The notes under the pieces were generated by a model, which saw nothing but the letters and a program-made list of their open reading frames with translations, was not told the DNA's origin and did not search any database. A stretch of DNA of 64,000 nt, from contig NZ_JAKVIR010000004.1 of NCBI RefSeq assembly GCF_022601975.1, forward strand, positions 1 through 64,000. The letters are read 5' to 3'. Below, piece by piece: positions 54,518 to 63,207 of this stretch (position 1 is the first letter of the stretch; each line of letters starts with the position of its first letter). A program made the translations under genes and the position numbers. Source of the DNA: Pontibacter sp. E15-1 (GTDB lineage: Bacteria; Bacteroidota; Bacteroidia; Cytophagales; Hymenobacteraceae).

Positions 54518-55642
54518 GTGCAGTTCGCCAACATCATCGGTCATCAGGAAACAAAGGCATTGTTGCTCAAGTCGGTGCAGCAGAACCATGTGGCGCATGC
54601 GCAGCTGTTTCTGGGGCAGGGCGGGAGCGCGAACCTGGCCCTGGCGCTGGCCTATGCCACCTATATAAACTGCGAAGACAAGCAGCCCGACGATTCGTGC
54701 GGAACCTGTGGCAGCTGCCTGAAAATGAACAAGCTGGTGCACCCGGATTTTAACTTCGTGATGCCGGTTACCACCACCAAGTCGGTGAGCAAAGACGCGC
54801 TGAGCAGCAAGTTCATGAACGAGTGGCGCGCGTTTGTGCTCGCCAGCCCATACCAGGGGCTGAACGAGTGGATGCAGCACATCGGGGCGGAGAACAAGCA
54901 GGGCATCATCTCGAAAGACGAGAGCCGGCAGCTTGTCAAGCTGGTGTCGCTGAAGGCGTTTGAGGGCGACTACAAGATTGTGGTGGTATGGCTTCCGGAG
55001 CTGATGCACCCTTCTGCCGCCAACGCCCTGCTGAAACTGCTGGAGGAACCGCCCGCCCAGACCCTCTTTCTGCTGGTATCGGAGTCTGCGGAGAAGCTGC
55101 TGGCCACCATCACCTCGCGCACCCAGATCGTGAACGTGCGCAACTTCACGGAGCGGGAGGTGGTAGCTTACCTGAAGCAGCACTACAACACCGAGGAAAC
55201 GGCTGCTTACCAGATTGCGCAGTTGGCCGAGGGCAGCCTGAACGCTGCCGCCAAGCTCACCACCGAGATCAGCAGCGATTACTTCGTGTTCTTCACCGAC
55301 TGGATGCGCCACTGCTATGGGTATAAATTCAGCGAGTTGATCGACATGAGCGAGGATTTTCAGAAGCTGGGGCGCGAGAACCAGAAGAACTTCCTGCTGT
55401 ATGCGCTCAACCTGTTCCGGAAAGTGATGCTGTTTGGTGTGGATGCCTCTATGATTACCTTCCTGCCGCCTGCAGAGCTGGATTTTGTGCAGAAGTTCTC
55501 GAAAGTGATCACGGGCAACAACGCCGGCCAATTGGCAGAGGAACTGAACCAGGCGCACTATCATATCGAGCGAAACGCCAACCCGAAAATGGTGTTTGTG
55601 GATTCCTCTATTCAGATTGCCGGCTACCTGCGTAAAAGTTGA
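54518..55642 (+). CDS. holB: DNA polymerase III subunit delta prime
   Basis: A 374-residue clamp-loader subunit with the C4 zinc cluster CGTCGSC..., here CEDKQPDDSCGTCGSCLKMNKLVHPDFN (about 52-80), typical of delta prime. The P-loop region is degenerate (FLGQGGSANLALA), as in non-hydrolysing delta prime. It starts at GTG 54518 (MQFANIIGHQETKALL). It opens clamps with the tau/gamma and delta subunits, which are elsewhere. The region before holds the AT-rich element E. Confidence 0.92.
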   Translation: MQFANIIGHQETKALLLKSVQQNHVAHAQLFLGQGGSANLALALAYATYINCEDKQPDDSCGTCGSCLKMNKLVHPDFNFVMPVTTTKSVSKDALSSKFMNEWRAFVLASPYQGLNEWMQHIGAENKQGIISKDESRQLVKLVSLKAFEGDYKIVVVWLPELMHPSAANALLKLLEEPPAQTLFLLVSESAEKLLATITSRTQIVNVRNFTEREVVAYLKQHYNTEETAAYQIAQLAEGSLNAAAKLTTEISSDYFVFFTDWMRHCYGYKFSELIDMSEDFQKLGRENQKNFLLYALNLFRKVMLFGVDASMITFLPPAELDFVQKFSKVITGNNAGQLAEELNQAHYHIERNANPKMVFVDSSIQIAGYLRKS

Positions 55643-55876
55643 TTGTTGAATGGTTGGGTGGTTAAATGGCTTAATTGTTAAATGATTAAATTGTTGGGAG
55701 TCTATGTATGATAAAACCAACCATCCAACAGTTTAGCCACTCAACAATTAAACAATCGAAGTCAGGCATCGGAAAGAAATAGCGTAAAAAGGGCTTTAGC
55801 AAAAGATGTTATGCACTCTCTTTGAATTCCATTCTAACATTGCCTTCGCTTGCGTCTCGCGAGTGTAAGGAATAAT
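55643..55876. repeat. AT-rich stem-loop element, copy F, and adjoining gap
   Basis: AT-rich gap with the 38-nt core at 55684-55721 (starts GATTAAATTGTTGGG, ends TAAAACCAAC), repeated TTGTTAA and its mirror, like copies E and G. From about 55790 the sequence becomes ordinary and leads to the hairpin cluster. Confidence 0.75.
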
Positions 55877-55942
55877 TGGGCCTCTGGCCCAGTCGAGTTG
55901 CAAACTCGACATTATTTTTAGACACCCCGAAAGCTTTCGGGG
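55877..55942. repeat. Three adjacent stem-loops before hemC
   Basis: TGGGCC-TCT-GGCCCA (55877-55891), GTCGAGTT-GCA-AACTCGAC (55892-55910), and the 18-bp perfect palindrome CCCCGAAAGCTTTCGGGG (55925-55942). They lie between holB and hemC and may act in termination or be repeats. Confidence 0.75.
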
Positions 55943-56032
55943 CGCCAGTAAATAGAGAATAAAGCAACCCTGCTTGTGTAAAAGGTTTAGGAGGTATGAT
56001 AACTTTGCGAGAGGCCAATTAAATTAAAAATC

Positions 56033-56986
56033 ATGGCAGAGGATACAAAAGACAGAACGATACGCATTGGCACACGCGGCAGCAAGCTGGCGCTGTGGCA
56101 AGCCGAGGCCACTGCCGAGAAACTGCAGGCAGCTGGCCTTAAAACGGAGTTGGTTATCATCAGCACCAAAGGCGACCAGATACTGGACAAGTCACTGGCG
56201 AAGATCGGCTCCAAGGGCGTTTTCACGGAAGAGTTGGAAGTGAGCCTGCGCGAAGGCGAAGTGGAGATTGCGGTGCACAGTGCCAAAGATGTGCAGTCGT
56301 CTATACCTGCCGATCTGGAGTTGGTGGCGTTTATGGAGCGCGAGCAGGTAAACGATGTGATCCTGAGCTTCGACCCGAATTTCAAGCTGGAGCGTGAGAG
56401 CAATGCCGTGATCGGAACCTCCTCCACGCGCCGCAGGGCTTTGCTCAAAAAATACTACCCCGGCGTTACAACGGCCGAGTCGCGGGGGAACCTGCAAACG
56501 CGTTTGCGCAAGCTGGAGGAAAAGCAGTTTGATGCCCTGATGCTGGCCTATGCCGGTGTGGTGCGCATGGGCTACGACCACCTGATTGTGCATACCTTTC
56601 CGGAGTATGAGTTTGTGCCGGCCGCAGGGCAGGGCAGCGTGGCCATCGAGTGCGCCCGCAACCTGGAGCCCGAACTGAAGAAAGCCATCAAGCAGGCCCT
56701 CAACCATACCGATACCCATCTGTGCCTGCTGGCAGAGCGCGGCTTCCTGCGTACCATGGAAGGCGGCTGCAGCATCCCCTCCTTTGCACTGGCCACACTC
56801 GTGGAAGAAGGCATAAGCATCACCGGCGGCCTTATCAGCCTCGACGGGCAAACACTGCTGCAGGAGTCGCTGACAGGCCCCACGGTGATGGCCGAGGAAT
56901 TGGGCGAGCAGCTGGCGCTGAGTATTCTGGGCCAGGGCGGCGATGAGATACTCCGAAGCATCAAGGCCCATCGCGACGAAGCTTAA
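56033..56986 (+). CDS. hemC: Porphobilinogen deaminase
   Basis: A 317-residue enzyme polymerising four porphobilinogens to hydroxymethylbilane in haem and cobalamin synthesis. It begins MAEDTKDRTIRIGTRGSKLALWQAEATAEKL. The dipyrromethane cofactor cysteine is C246 in EGGCSIPSF, and GTSSTRRRALLKKYYPG holds conserved arginines. Start uses ATG 56033. Other hem genes are not near. Confidence 0.97.
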   Translation: MAEDTKDRTIRIGTRGSKLALWQAEATAEKLQAAGLKTELVIISTKGDQILDKSLAKIGSKGVFTEELEVSLREGEVEIAVHSAKDVQSSIPADLELVAFMEREQVNDVILSFDPNFKLERESNAVIGTSSTRRRALLKKYYPGVTTAESRGNLQTRLRKLEEKQFDALMLAYAGVVRMGYDHLIVHTFPEYEFVPAAGQGSVAIECARNLEPELKKAIKQALNHTDTHLCLLAERGFLRTMEGGCSIPSFALATLVEEGISITGGLISLDGQTLLQESLTGPTVMAEELGEQLALSILGQGGDEILRSIKAHRDEA

Positions 56987-57007
56987 GCCATACCTATACC
57001 CGCTATA

Positions 57008-57043
57008 CCATAAAGTGCCGCTAAATTTCGCGGCTCTTTATGG
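57008..57043 (+). terminator. hemC terminator
   Basis: CCATAAAGTGCCGC (57008-57021) pairs with GCGGCTCTTTATGG (57030-57043) with one mismatch, loop of 8 nt. Confidence 0.75.
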
Positions 57044-57179
57044 TTATAAGAAAATCGGGAGGATGTTAAGCGGTCAAATCATACCTATATAAACCCCGGT
57101 TTTTGTAGTAGCGGATTTGTGTGTGATGTAGGTGAAACTTAGCGAGGGTTAAGGCTGAGTTTAGTTGGGCAGAGTTTTT

Positions 57180-57491
57180 TTACTCGGCATCCGTGATTTT
57201 ATCAGGATTTTGCCGCGTGTCAAAAACGGCAGCAACATAAACGGTAGCTGTATCAATCCAATAGATTATCTTGTAATTATCTTCTACAAGATACCTGTAC
57301 TCTTTTTGCCTATCAGCCAAAAGTACTTCACGCTGCCCTTTCCTTGGTTGCTTAGCTAAGGAAGCTGTTTTTTGTACAAGGCTTTTAACTATCTTTCTGG
57401 CAACTGTGAGGCTTGCTGTTGTTTTATAAAAATCGAATACGCCTTCTAACTGGGCACTTGCTGTGTTGGTCCATACTACCTTCAAGTCCAT
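57180..57491 (-). CDS. RelE/ParE-type toxin
   Basis: A 103-residue ParE/RelE-fold toxin (WTNTASAQLEGVFDFY..., KYRYLVEDNYKIIYWID.ATVYVAAVFDTRQNP). The start overlaps the antitoxin gene end by 10 nt, as in type II toxin-antitoxin pairs. The fold kills by gyrase inhibition or mRNA cleavage; which is unknown. Both genes are in an AT-rich patch that looks acquired. Confidence 0.82.
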   Translation of the reverse strand: MDLKVVWTNTASAQLEGVFDFYKTTASLTVARKIVKSLVQKTASLAKQPRKGQREVLLADRQKEYRYLVEDNYKIIYWIDTATVYVAAVFDTRQNPDKITDAE

Positions 57492-57724
57492 GTATCAATG
57501 TCCTTGTCCAGTTCCTGGATTCCTTTCACTCTCCCGTTTGCAGCGTCATCTTCTGAGTTCTCAATAATCTGATTGAAATCAGTAAGCGACATTGGAGAAA
57601 TACTTTCAGAATACAGCTTCTTTTTCTCTGTATCCAGTATTTGTTCAAATTTGGAGATAATTTCCTCATTGTTGAGCCGCAAGAATTCTTGCACAAAATG
57701 TATTTTCCTTTCCTGTATGTCCAT
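57482..57724 (-). CDS. Antitoxin partner of the ParE/RelE toxin
   Basis: An 80-residue protein, MDIQERKIHFVQEFLRLNNEEIISKFEQILDTEK, of a type frequently found directly upstream of ParE/RelE toxins in Bacteroidota. It is acidic, helical in the N-terminus, and it would neutralise the toxin and repress the operon. No known DNA-binding motif is confirmed. It is read first and the toxin start overlaps its end. Confidence 0.75.
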   Translation of the reverse strand: MDIQERKIHFVQEFLRLNNEEIISKFEQILDTEKKKLYSESISPMSLTDFNQIIENSEDDAANGRVKGIQELDKDIDTWT

Positions 57725-57865
57725 CTTGTTTATTCTTAAATAGAGGCGCTTAAACTATAGATTACGATAACTGCATTCGATTGATTCCACCTTTCGCCAA
57801 ACAGCAACTTGTACTTGAGGCGAGGAAAGCGACGCCAGGATTATGCGCAGATTGGGTATAGGAGT

Positions 57866-58468
57866 TTATTCTTTTATGAATTTATACATCTTTTGATCTT
57901 TCCCATAAGTGGCAGAAACCAGATACATTCCCTTAGGATATTCGGGCAGGGCATAGTTCATACTAAACGAATCGGCATTTTTTAGGTGGTTGCGCTGAAG
58001 CAGCCTTTGCCCGGTAATACTAAAGATTTCAACCTTCATCATTCCTCTGGATTTGTCATTCAAGCTAACGTTAAGGTTTGCATCAGAAACGGGACTACTA
58101 ACTTTTACTCCGTCCAAGTACTTTTTTGAATGCGCCTGTATAAGGACTGTCTTGAGTTTTGAATTATCGTAACTTCTCTTGGTAAGATAGAATTGTAAGA
58201 CCGTATCCTGCTTTTGGAGAGTGATGGATTCGTTCGTGCTCATCGTAGATGCAGCGTTGTTTACTGCATAGAACATGTTCGCGCCTGAAACTTCAGAGAC
58301 AACCGTAACTTTATTAGGAAGGGTGTCGGCTGTGATAAAGTAGATGGAGTCTGATATAGCAATTTCGCTTGTATCATTAATCGCTACTTTTATATCAGGG
58401 AACCTGGGGTTTGCTTTGTCCTGACAGCCAAAGCAAAAGGCAAGTAAAAACAGCGGTAGAACTCTCAT
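57866..58468 (-). CDS. Lipoprotein with T9SS-type C-terminal sorting domain
   Basis: A 200-residue protein. N-terminus MRVLPLFLLAFCFGC is a lipobox-type signal. The C-terminal 75 residues (SSPVSDANLNVSLNDKSRGMMKVEIFSITGQRLLQRNHL..LPEYPKGMYLVSATYGKDQKMYKFIKE) have the layout of a type A type IX secretion sorting domain: a polar start, FSITGQ, then GMYLV...KFIK. The combination of lipid anchor and sorting domain is unusual. No relation to the flanking genes is seen. Confidence 0.65.
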   Translation of the reverse strand: MRVLPLFLLAFCFGCQDKANPRFPDIKVAINDTSEIAISDSIYFITADTLPNKVTVVSEVSGANMFYAVNNAASTMSTNESITLQKQDTVLQFYLTKRSYDNSKLKTVLIQAHSKKYLDGVKVSSPVSDANLNVSLNDKSRGMMKVEIFSITGQRLLQRNHLKNADSFSMNYALPEYPKGMYLVSATYGKDQKMYKFIKE

Positions 58469-58572
58469 TGTTTCTTTTTGATTCTGTTTGCTTTTAATGA
58501 ATTGGCGTAAGCTCTGGATTCAGCATTAAACTGTTAATTAATATATCGTCAAACAAAATAGCAATTTTGTGC

Positions 58573-59238
58573 CTACTGGCTTATATTATATTTATTTGTT
58601 AAGTCACATGGTGCAATCAACACTTTTGCAGAGTTGGTCACATATATCTTTGCGCCCATGGTAAGCAGAGTGTCAGTGTTGTCAGATATTTTCGCAACAG
58701 GCTCAAAAAAATCAACCGCAGTATATCTATCTTGCTTTTCTATTACTGTAAAGTAGCCTTTCTTTAAAAAGAAGAGAAGTCTCTCCGGGGCAATTGTGAA
58801 CTCTGTAGAGTCATTGATTTTCCCCTGTTCCTGATGAAGTTGAAAGTCTATTGAATTGAAATGTTTGTCGTTTAATACCTCTGAAAACTTGCCTATACCA
58901 TTAGGGAACAAAAAATAATTCCACTGGTAATTCATTGTGGTACGAGGCCAAAGAAAGTTCCTTAATTTGCTATTAAATGGGTTCTTGTAAACATCTACAT
59001 ATATAGCTGCAGTGTCTCCCCATTCTAAAGTATCATACCACTTGAACTTCAGATACTCCCCTTTATCAGAAACTATCGGTCCACTAAGCTTCTTTTCTAA
59101 AGTATCATTCATTAATACATCCTCAAGTTCGGATTCTGCAATGATTTTCATTACCCAAGTAGTTCTAATAGGTAAAATAATAATGAATGATACCACCACA
59201 ACAAAAATAATGAAGGTTACAAGGAACATTTTGATCAT
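58573..59238 (-). CDS. Hypothetical single-pass membrane protein
   Basis: A 221-residue protein with a single N-terminal helix (MIKMFLVTFIIFVVVVSFIIILPI) and an otherwise soluble part. Met4 is an alternative start. AT-rich, not recognised. It is on the same strand as the lipoprotein gene, 104 nt upstream of it, and may share its transcript. Confidence 0.6.
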   Translation of the reverse strand: MIKMFLVTFIIFVVVVSFIIILPIRTTWVMKIIAESELEDVLMNDTLEKKLSGPIVSDKGEYLKFKWYDTLEWGDTAAIYVDVYKNPFNSKLRNFLWPRTTMNYQWNYFLFPNGIGKFSEVLNDKHFNSIDFQLHQEQGKINDSTEFTIAPERLLFFLKKGYFTVIEKQDRYTAVDFFEPVAKISDNTDTLLTMGAKIYVTNSAKVLIAPCDLTNKYNISQ

Positions 59239-59420
59239 AAGAAGTTTCCCTTTATTAAGGCTTGATTGTTACTGTTCCATATTAGTAGCTAAGGAATTCC
59301 GTTCCGTCTACACCTTAAGAGATTTTTCTAGATTTAATGTGAAGCTGCCAGGAGAATAGTACTCTCCTAACCGAGCAAATAGCCGAGAAAAGCGAGTAAG
59401 ATCAACCTCACAATCACAAC

Positions 59421-60974
59421 CTATACCTGTGCCGCCTCGACAGCTTGCTCTGTTAAAGGCTGCTTTTTAGACGAACGGGCGTAGGCCAGGAAGGCTTGCA
59501 TCTCGCGCTTCACGGTTGGGGCCAGAATGTATAGGCCGACCATGTTCGGGATGCTCATGGCAAACAGCATGGCATCAGAGAAGGCTACCACGCTGTTCAA
59601 CTTCATCGGGGCACCCAGCACAATGAAGATGCAGAAGAGCACCTTAAAGCTCACGTCAGCGGCTCTGTTGTTGCCAAACAGGTAAGTCCACGACTTCAGG
59701 CCGTAGTAAGACCAGGTGATCATGGTAGAGAAGGCAAACAGGATAACAGCGCCCGCCAGCACCATCGGGAACCAGCTGATCACGGTGGCAAAGGAAGCCG
59801 ATGTCAGAGCGATACCGTCTCCGATGTCCATCTTGTAAGAGCCAGTCACCACAATCACGAGGGCCGTCATGGTACACACGATCACGGTGTCGATGAACGG
59901 CTCGAGTGAGGCGACGAAGCCTTCGGTTACCGGCACGTTGGTCTTCACGGCGGAGTGCGCAATGGAGGCAGAGCCTATACCTGCCTCGTTCGAAAACAGA
60001 CCACGGCGCAAGCCCTGTATCATCACACCAACCAAACCACCGCCCAGTGCGCTGGCCGTGAAGGCACCCTCAAAAATAGCGGCAAAGGCAGCAGGTATGG
60101 CCGAGAGGTTAGCGCCCAACACAACGAGGGCAGCCAGAATGTAAATGCCGCACATCAACGGCACCACTTTCTCGGTTACCTGTGCAATGCTTTTCATACC
60201 ACCGATGATCACCAGCCCGACCAGCACTGACATGATGAGCCCGAAGATCCAGGCGTTGCCGGCGGCAAAGAAAGAGGCCTCGCCGCCCGTTACGGCTACA
60301 AACTGCTGCGTAGCCTGGTTAATCTGAAACATGTTACCGGCGCCCAGCGAGCCACCAATACACATCAGGGCAAAAAAGGCCGCCAGGAACTTGCCTGCTT
60401 TGGCCATACCCTTCTCGCTAAGTCCCTTGCTGAGGTAGTGCATCGGTCCACCCGAAACGGTGCCGTCGGCGTGCTCATCGCGGTACTTCACGCCCAGCGT
60501 ACATGATACAAACTTAGAGGACATCCCCAGCAGGCCCGCCATGATCATCCAGAACGTGGCACCGGGGCCACCGAGTGAGATCGCGATGGCCACACCGGCA
60601 ATGTTGCCCAGCCCCACAGTGCCCGACACAGCGGCCGTCAAGGCCTGGAAATGGGATACCTCACCGGGCGCGCCGGGTTGGTTATACTTGCCGCGCACAA
60701 TATCCAGGGCATACTTAAAGCCCCTGAAATTGATAAAGCTAAGGTAAAACGTGAAGAAAACAGCACCAGCCAGAAGCCATACCAGAATAAGCGGGATGCC
60801 CACGCCAGCAATGGAAATTTCATAGAAAATAATGTCGGAGATGAAAGTGGCGGTAGGGGCGATGGCCGCGTCTATTTTCTCATCAATGGAGAGGTCGGCA
60901 GCAGCCGTGGATTGTGCAAAAAGCGGGTTACAAAAAGCTAAGGAAAGTACTGTAAACAGTATGATTTTCTTCAT
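59421..60974 (-). CDS. AgcS-type sodium:alanine/glycine symporter
   Basis: A 517-residue APC-superfamily carrier. The start at 60974 gives [21 protein letters not shown], an exported-like leader, unusual for this family, followed by ten or eleven helices. [38 protein letters not shown] and [25 protein letters not shown] are family signatures (alanine or glycine with sodium). Membrane inner. Single gene. Confidence 0.9.
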   Translation of the reverse strand: MKKIILFTVLSLAFCNPLFAQSTAAADLSIDEKIDAAIAPTATFISDIIFYEISIAGVGIPLILVWLLAGAVFFTFYLSFINFRGFKYALDIVRGKYNQPGAPGEVSHFQALTAAVSGTVGLGNIAGVAIAISLGGPGATFWMIMAGLLGMSSKFVSCTLGVKYRDEHADGTVSGGPMHYLSKGLSEKGMAKAGKFLAAFFALMCIGGSLGAGNMFQINQATQQFVAVTGGEASFFAAGNAWIFGLIMSVLVGLVIIGGMKSIAQVTEKVVPLMCGIYILAALVVLGANLSAIPAAFAAIFEGAFTASALGGGLVGVMIQGLRRGLFSNEAGIGSASIAHSAVKTNVPVTEGFVASLEPFIDTVIVCTMTALVIVVTGSYKMDIGDGIALTSASFATVISWFPMVLAGAVILFAFSTMITWSYYGLKSWTYLFGNNRAADVSFKVLFCIFIVLGAPMKLNSVVAFSDAMLFAMSIPNMVGLYILAPTVKREMQAFLAYARSSKKQPLTEQAVEAAQV

Positions 60975-61437
60975 TAGGTGAGGTTTTTGGTAAGTGAGTA
61001 TCCTTAAAGTTAGCAATTTCTGCTGGGAGTATGAAAAATATACCTGTTTTGTGCTTCATAATGCAATTATTGGCCCCTATATCACAAAAAGAAATGCAGG
61101 TGAAAGGGGGTATAAATAAAGGAATAGGATTTATTTGCTGCTGTGCATGGCGTCTGCTCCGCAAAGCCAAGCATATTGTTTGTTTTGTTATTTTTGAGGC
61201 GCTTTCTGGCTATACCGTTACTTACTGGCAAAGGTGCCGAATATGATATATCCAGGGTGATATAACCCGCCTGTTCGCCGAACGTTTTCGGGAGTCATGC
61301 CCGTGCGCCTGTTTGCCGTTACCTGAGAAGACAGAAAATACTTAAAATGTGTAACAGAGAGCTAAAAAGGCTTAAATTTGAAAACCTGATACTATGCACA
61401 GGCAAATTTCCTGATGTTTTAAACCGATCTAAAGAAA
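60975..61437. other. Divergent intergenic region
   Basis: About 460 bases between the AgcS gene (minus) and the cyclophilin gene (plus). It must contain both promoters, and TAACTTTA near 61005 on the minus strand is a weak -7 match. No gene seen. Confidence 0.45.
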
Positions 61438-62085
61438 ATGAAACTGCTCAAGCGCACTGCCCTGTTTGGCCTGCTGGTTACCCTGCTCCCTGCCATGGCG
61501 ATAGCCCAAAAACCGAAAGGAAAAGATAAACTGGTCACCATCGAGACGCCCCAGGGCGAAATAAAGCTCGTCCTTTTTGAAGACACCCCGCAGCACCGGG
61601 CAAACTTTCTGAAGCTGGCCGAGGAGGGCTTTTACGACGGAACCACCTTCCACCGTGTCATCGACGGCTTTATGATACAGGGCGGAGACCCGAACACCAA
61701 AGACGAAGACCCTAGTAACGACGGCACCGGCAACCCTGGCTATACCGTCCCAGCCGAGATCAAGCCAAGCCACAAACACGTGCGCGGTGCCGTGGCCGCC
61801 GCCCGCAAAGGCGATTTCGACAACCCGCAGCGCGCCTCCAGCGGCTCGCAGTTTTATATCGTGGAGAACCACAACGGCACCCCGATGCTGGACGATGTGT
61901 ATACCGTGTTCGGGCAGGTGGTAGACGGTCTGGAAGTGGTAGACAAATTAGCGGAGCAGCCCAAAGACGGTCGCGACCGCCCCCTGACCAATCAGAAGAT
62001 GAAGGTGAAAGTGGAGAACGTGAAGCGCAAGAAGATCGCGAAGAAGTACGACTACGACTATACCTCCCAAACCCTGCAAAAATAA
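61438..62085 (+). CDS. Exported cyclophilin-type peptidyl-prolyl isomerase
   Basis: A 215-residue isomerase with a signal peptide (MKLLKRTALFGLLVTLLPAMAIAQ). The cyclophilin core starts at TIETPQGEIKLVLFEDTPQHRANFLKLAEEGFYDGTTFHRVIDGFMIQGGDP (catalytic arginine in FHRVI) and contains SGSQFYIVENHN. It folds proline-containing periplasmic proteins. RfbD-like gene follows after 7 nt. Confidence 0.93.
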   Translation: MKLLKRTALFGLLVTLLPAMAIAQKPKGKDKLVTIETPQGEIKLVLFEDTPQHRANFLKLAEEGFYDGTTFHRVIDGFMIQGGDPNTKDEDPSNDGTGNPGYTVPAEIKPSHKHVRGAVAAARKGDFDNPQRASSGSQFYIVENHNGTPMLDDVYTVFGQVVDGLEVVDKLAEQPKDGRDRPLTNQKMKVKVENVKRKKIAKKYDYDYTSQTLQK

Positions 62086-62092
62086 GCCTTAA

Positions 62093-62998
62093 ATGAAGCG
62101 AATCCTGATAACGGGCTCCAACGGCCTGCTGGGCCAGAAACTGGCCGAACTGCTTTTGCCCATGCCGGAGGTAGCGGTGCTGGCCACGAGCCGGGGAGAA
62201 AACAAGCTGGCGGGCATCCTGCCCGAGCTGCCGTTCCGGAGCATGGACGTAACCAGGCCTGATGAAATTGAGCATGTGATTAACGCGTTCCGACCCACGC
62301 ACCTCATCCATACCGCCGCCATGACCAACGTGGACCAGTGCGAGAACGACCATGCCGGTGCCCTGCTGCTAAACCGCGACGCCGTGCAGCACCTGGTGGC
62401 CGCCTGCGAGAAGCACAGCGTGCACCTGATCCACGTGTCCACGGACTTTATATTTGACGGCGAGAACGGACCTTATGACGAGGAGGCCACCGGCAACCCG
62501 GTGAATTTTTACGGCAAAACCAAGCTGCAGGCAGAAGACATCGTGCGGCACGCCACATGCAAGTGGGCCATCCTGCGCACGGTGCTGGTGTATGGCGTGG
62601 TGCACGACTACGGCCGCACCAATATTGTGCTGTGGGTGCGCGACAACCTGCGGGCGGGCAAGGTCATCCGGGTAGTGACCGACCAATACCGCACCCCCAC
62701 CTTAGCCGAGGATCTGGCGATGGGCTGCTGGCTGGCCGCAAAGAAAGACGCGGAAGGCATTTTCCATATCTCCGGCAACGAGATGCTGACCCCCTACGAA
62801 ATGGCGCTGCAGGTGGCAGACTTCTTCGGGCTGGACAAGTCGCTGATCGACAAGGCGGACAGCAACACCTTTACGCAGCCCGCTAAACGCCCGCCCCGTA
62901 CCGGTTTCGACATCCGGAAGGCGCAAATGGAACTGGGCTACCAGCCCCATACCTTCCAGCAGGGGATACAGGTGGTGGCCGCGCAGGCCAGGCCGTAA
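62093..62998 (+). CDS. RfbD-like NAD(P)-dependent sugar reductase
   Basis: A 301-residue SDR-extended protein: MKRILITGSNGLLGQKLAELL holds the TGxxGxxG motif and NFYGKTKLQAE the YxxxK catalytic pair. It resembles dTDP-4-dehydrorhamnose reductase, but without other rhamnose genes nearby the substrate is uncertain. Overlap-free with the cyclophilin gene at 7 nt. Confidence 0.87.
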   Translation: MKRILITGSNGLLGQKLAELLLPMPEVAVLATSRGENKLAGILPELPFRSMDVTRPDEIEHVINAFRPTHLIHTAAMTNVDQCENDHAGALLLNRDAVQHLVAACEKHSVHLIHVSTDFIFDGENGPYDEEATGNPVNFYGKTKLQAEDIVRHATCKWAILRTVLVYGVVHDYGRTNIVLWVRDNLRAGKVIRVVTDQYRTPTLAEDLAMGCWLAAKKDAEGIFHISGNEMLTPYEMALQVADFFGLDKSLIDKADSNTFTQPAKRPPRTGFDIRKAQMELGYQPHTFQQGIQVVAAQARP

Positions 62999-63207
62999 AA
63001 CATGCGCCATTGACCTATGAAAATATTAAAATATCTTATTTTTAATGGTGCTATCGGATGCTTTATCTATATTGTATCTTTTAATTTCAGCACAAAATAA
63101 GCGCATGCCCGAAAACCGTCCCTCACAGGCCAACACGGTGTTTGAGCAGGCGCAACACTAAACACAAACCACAACCTAACGCAATCTAAACACTTCTACC
63201 TTCATTT

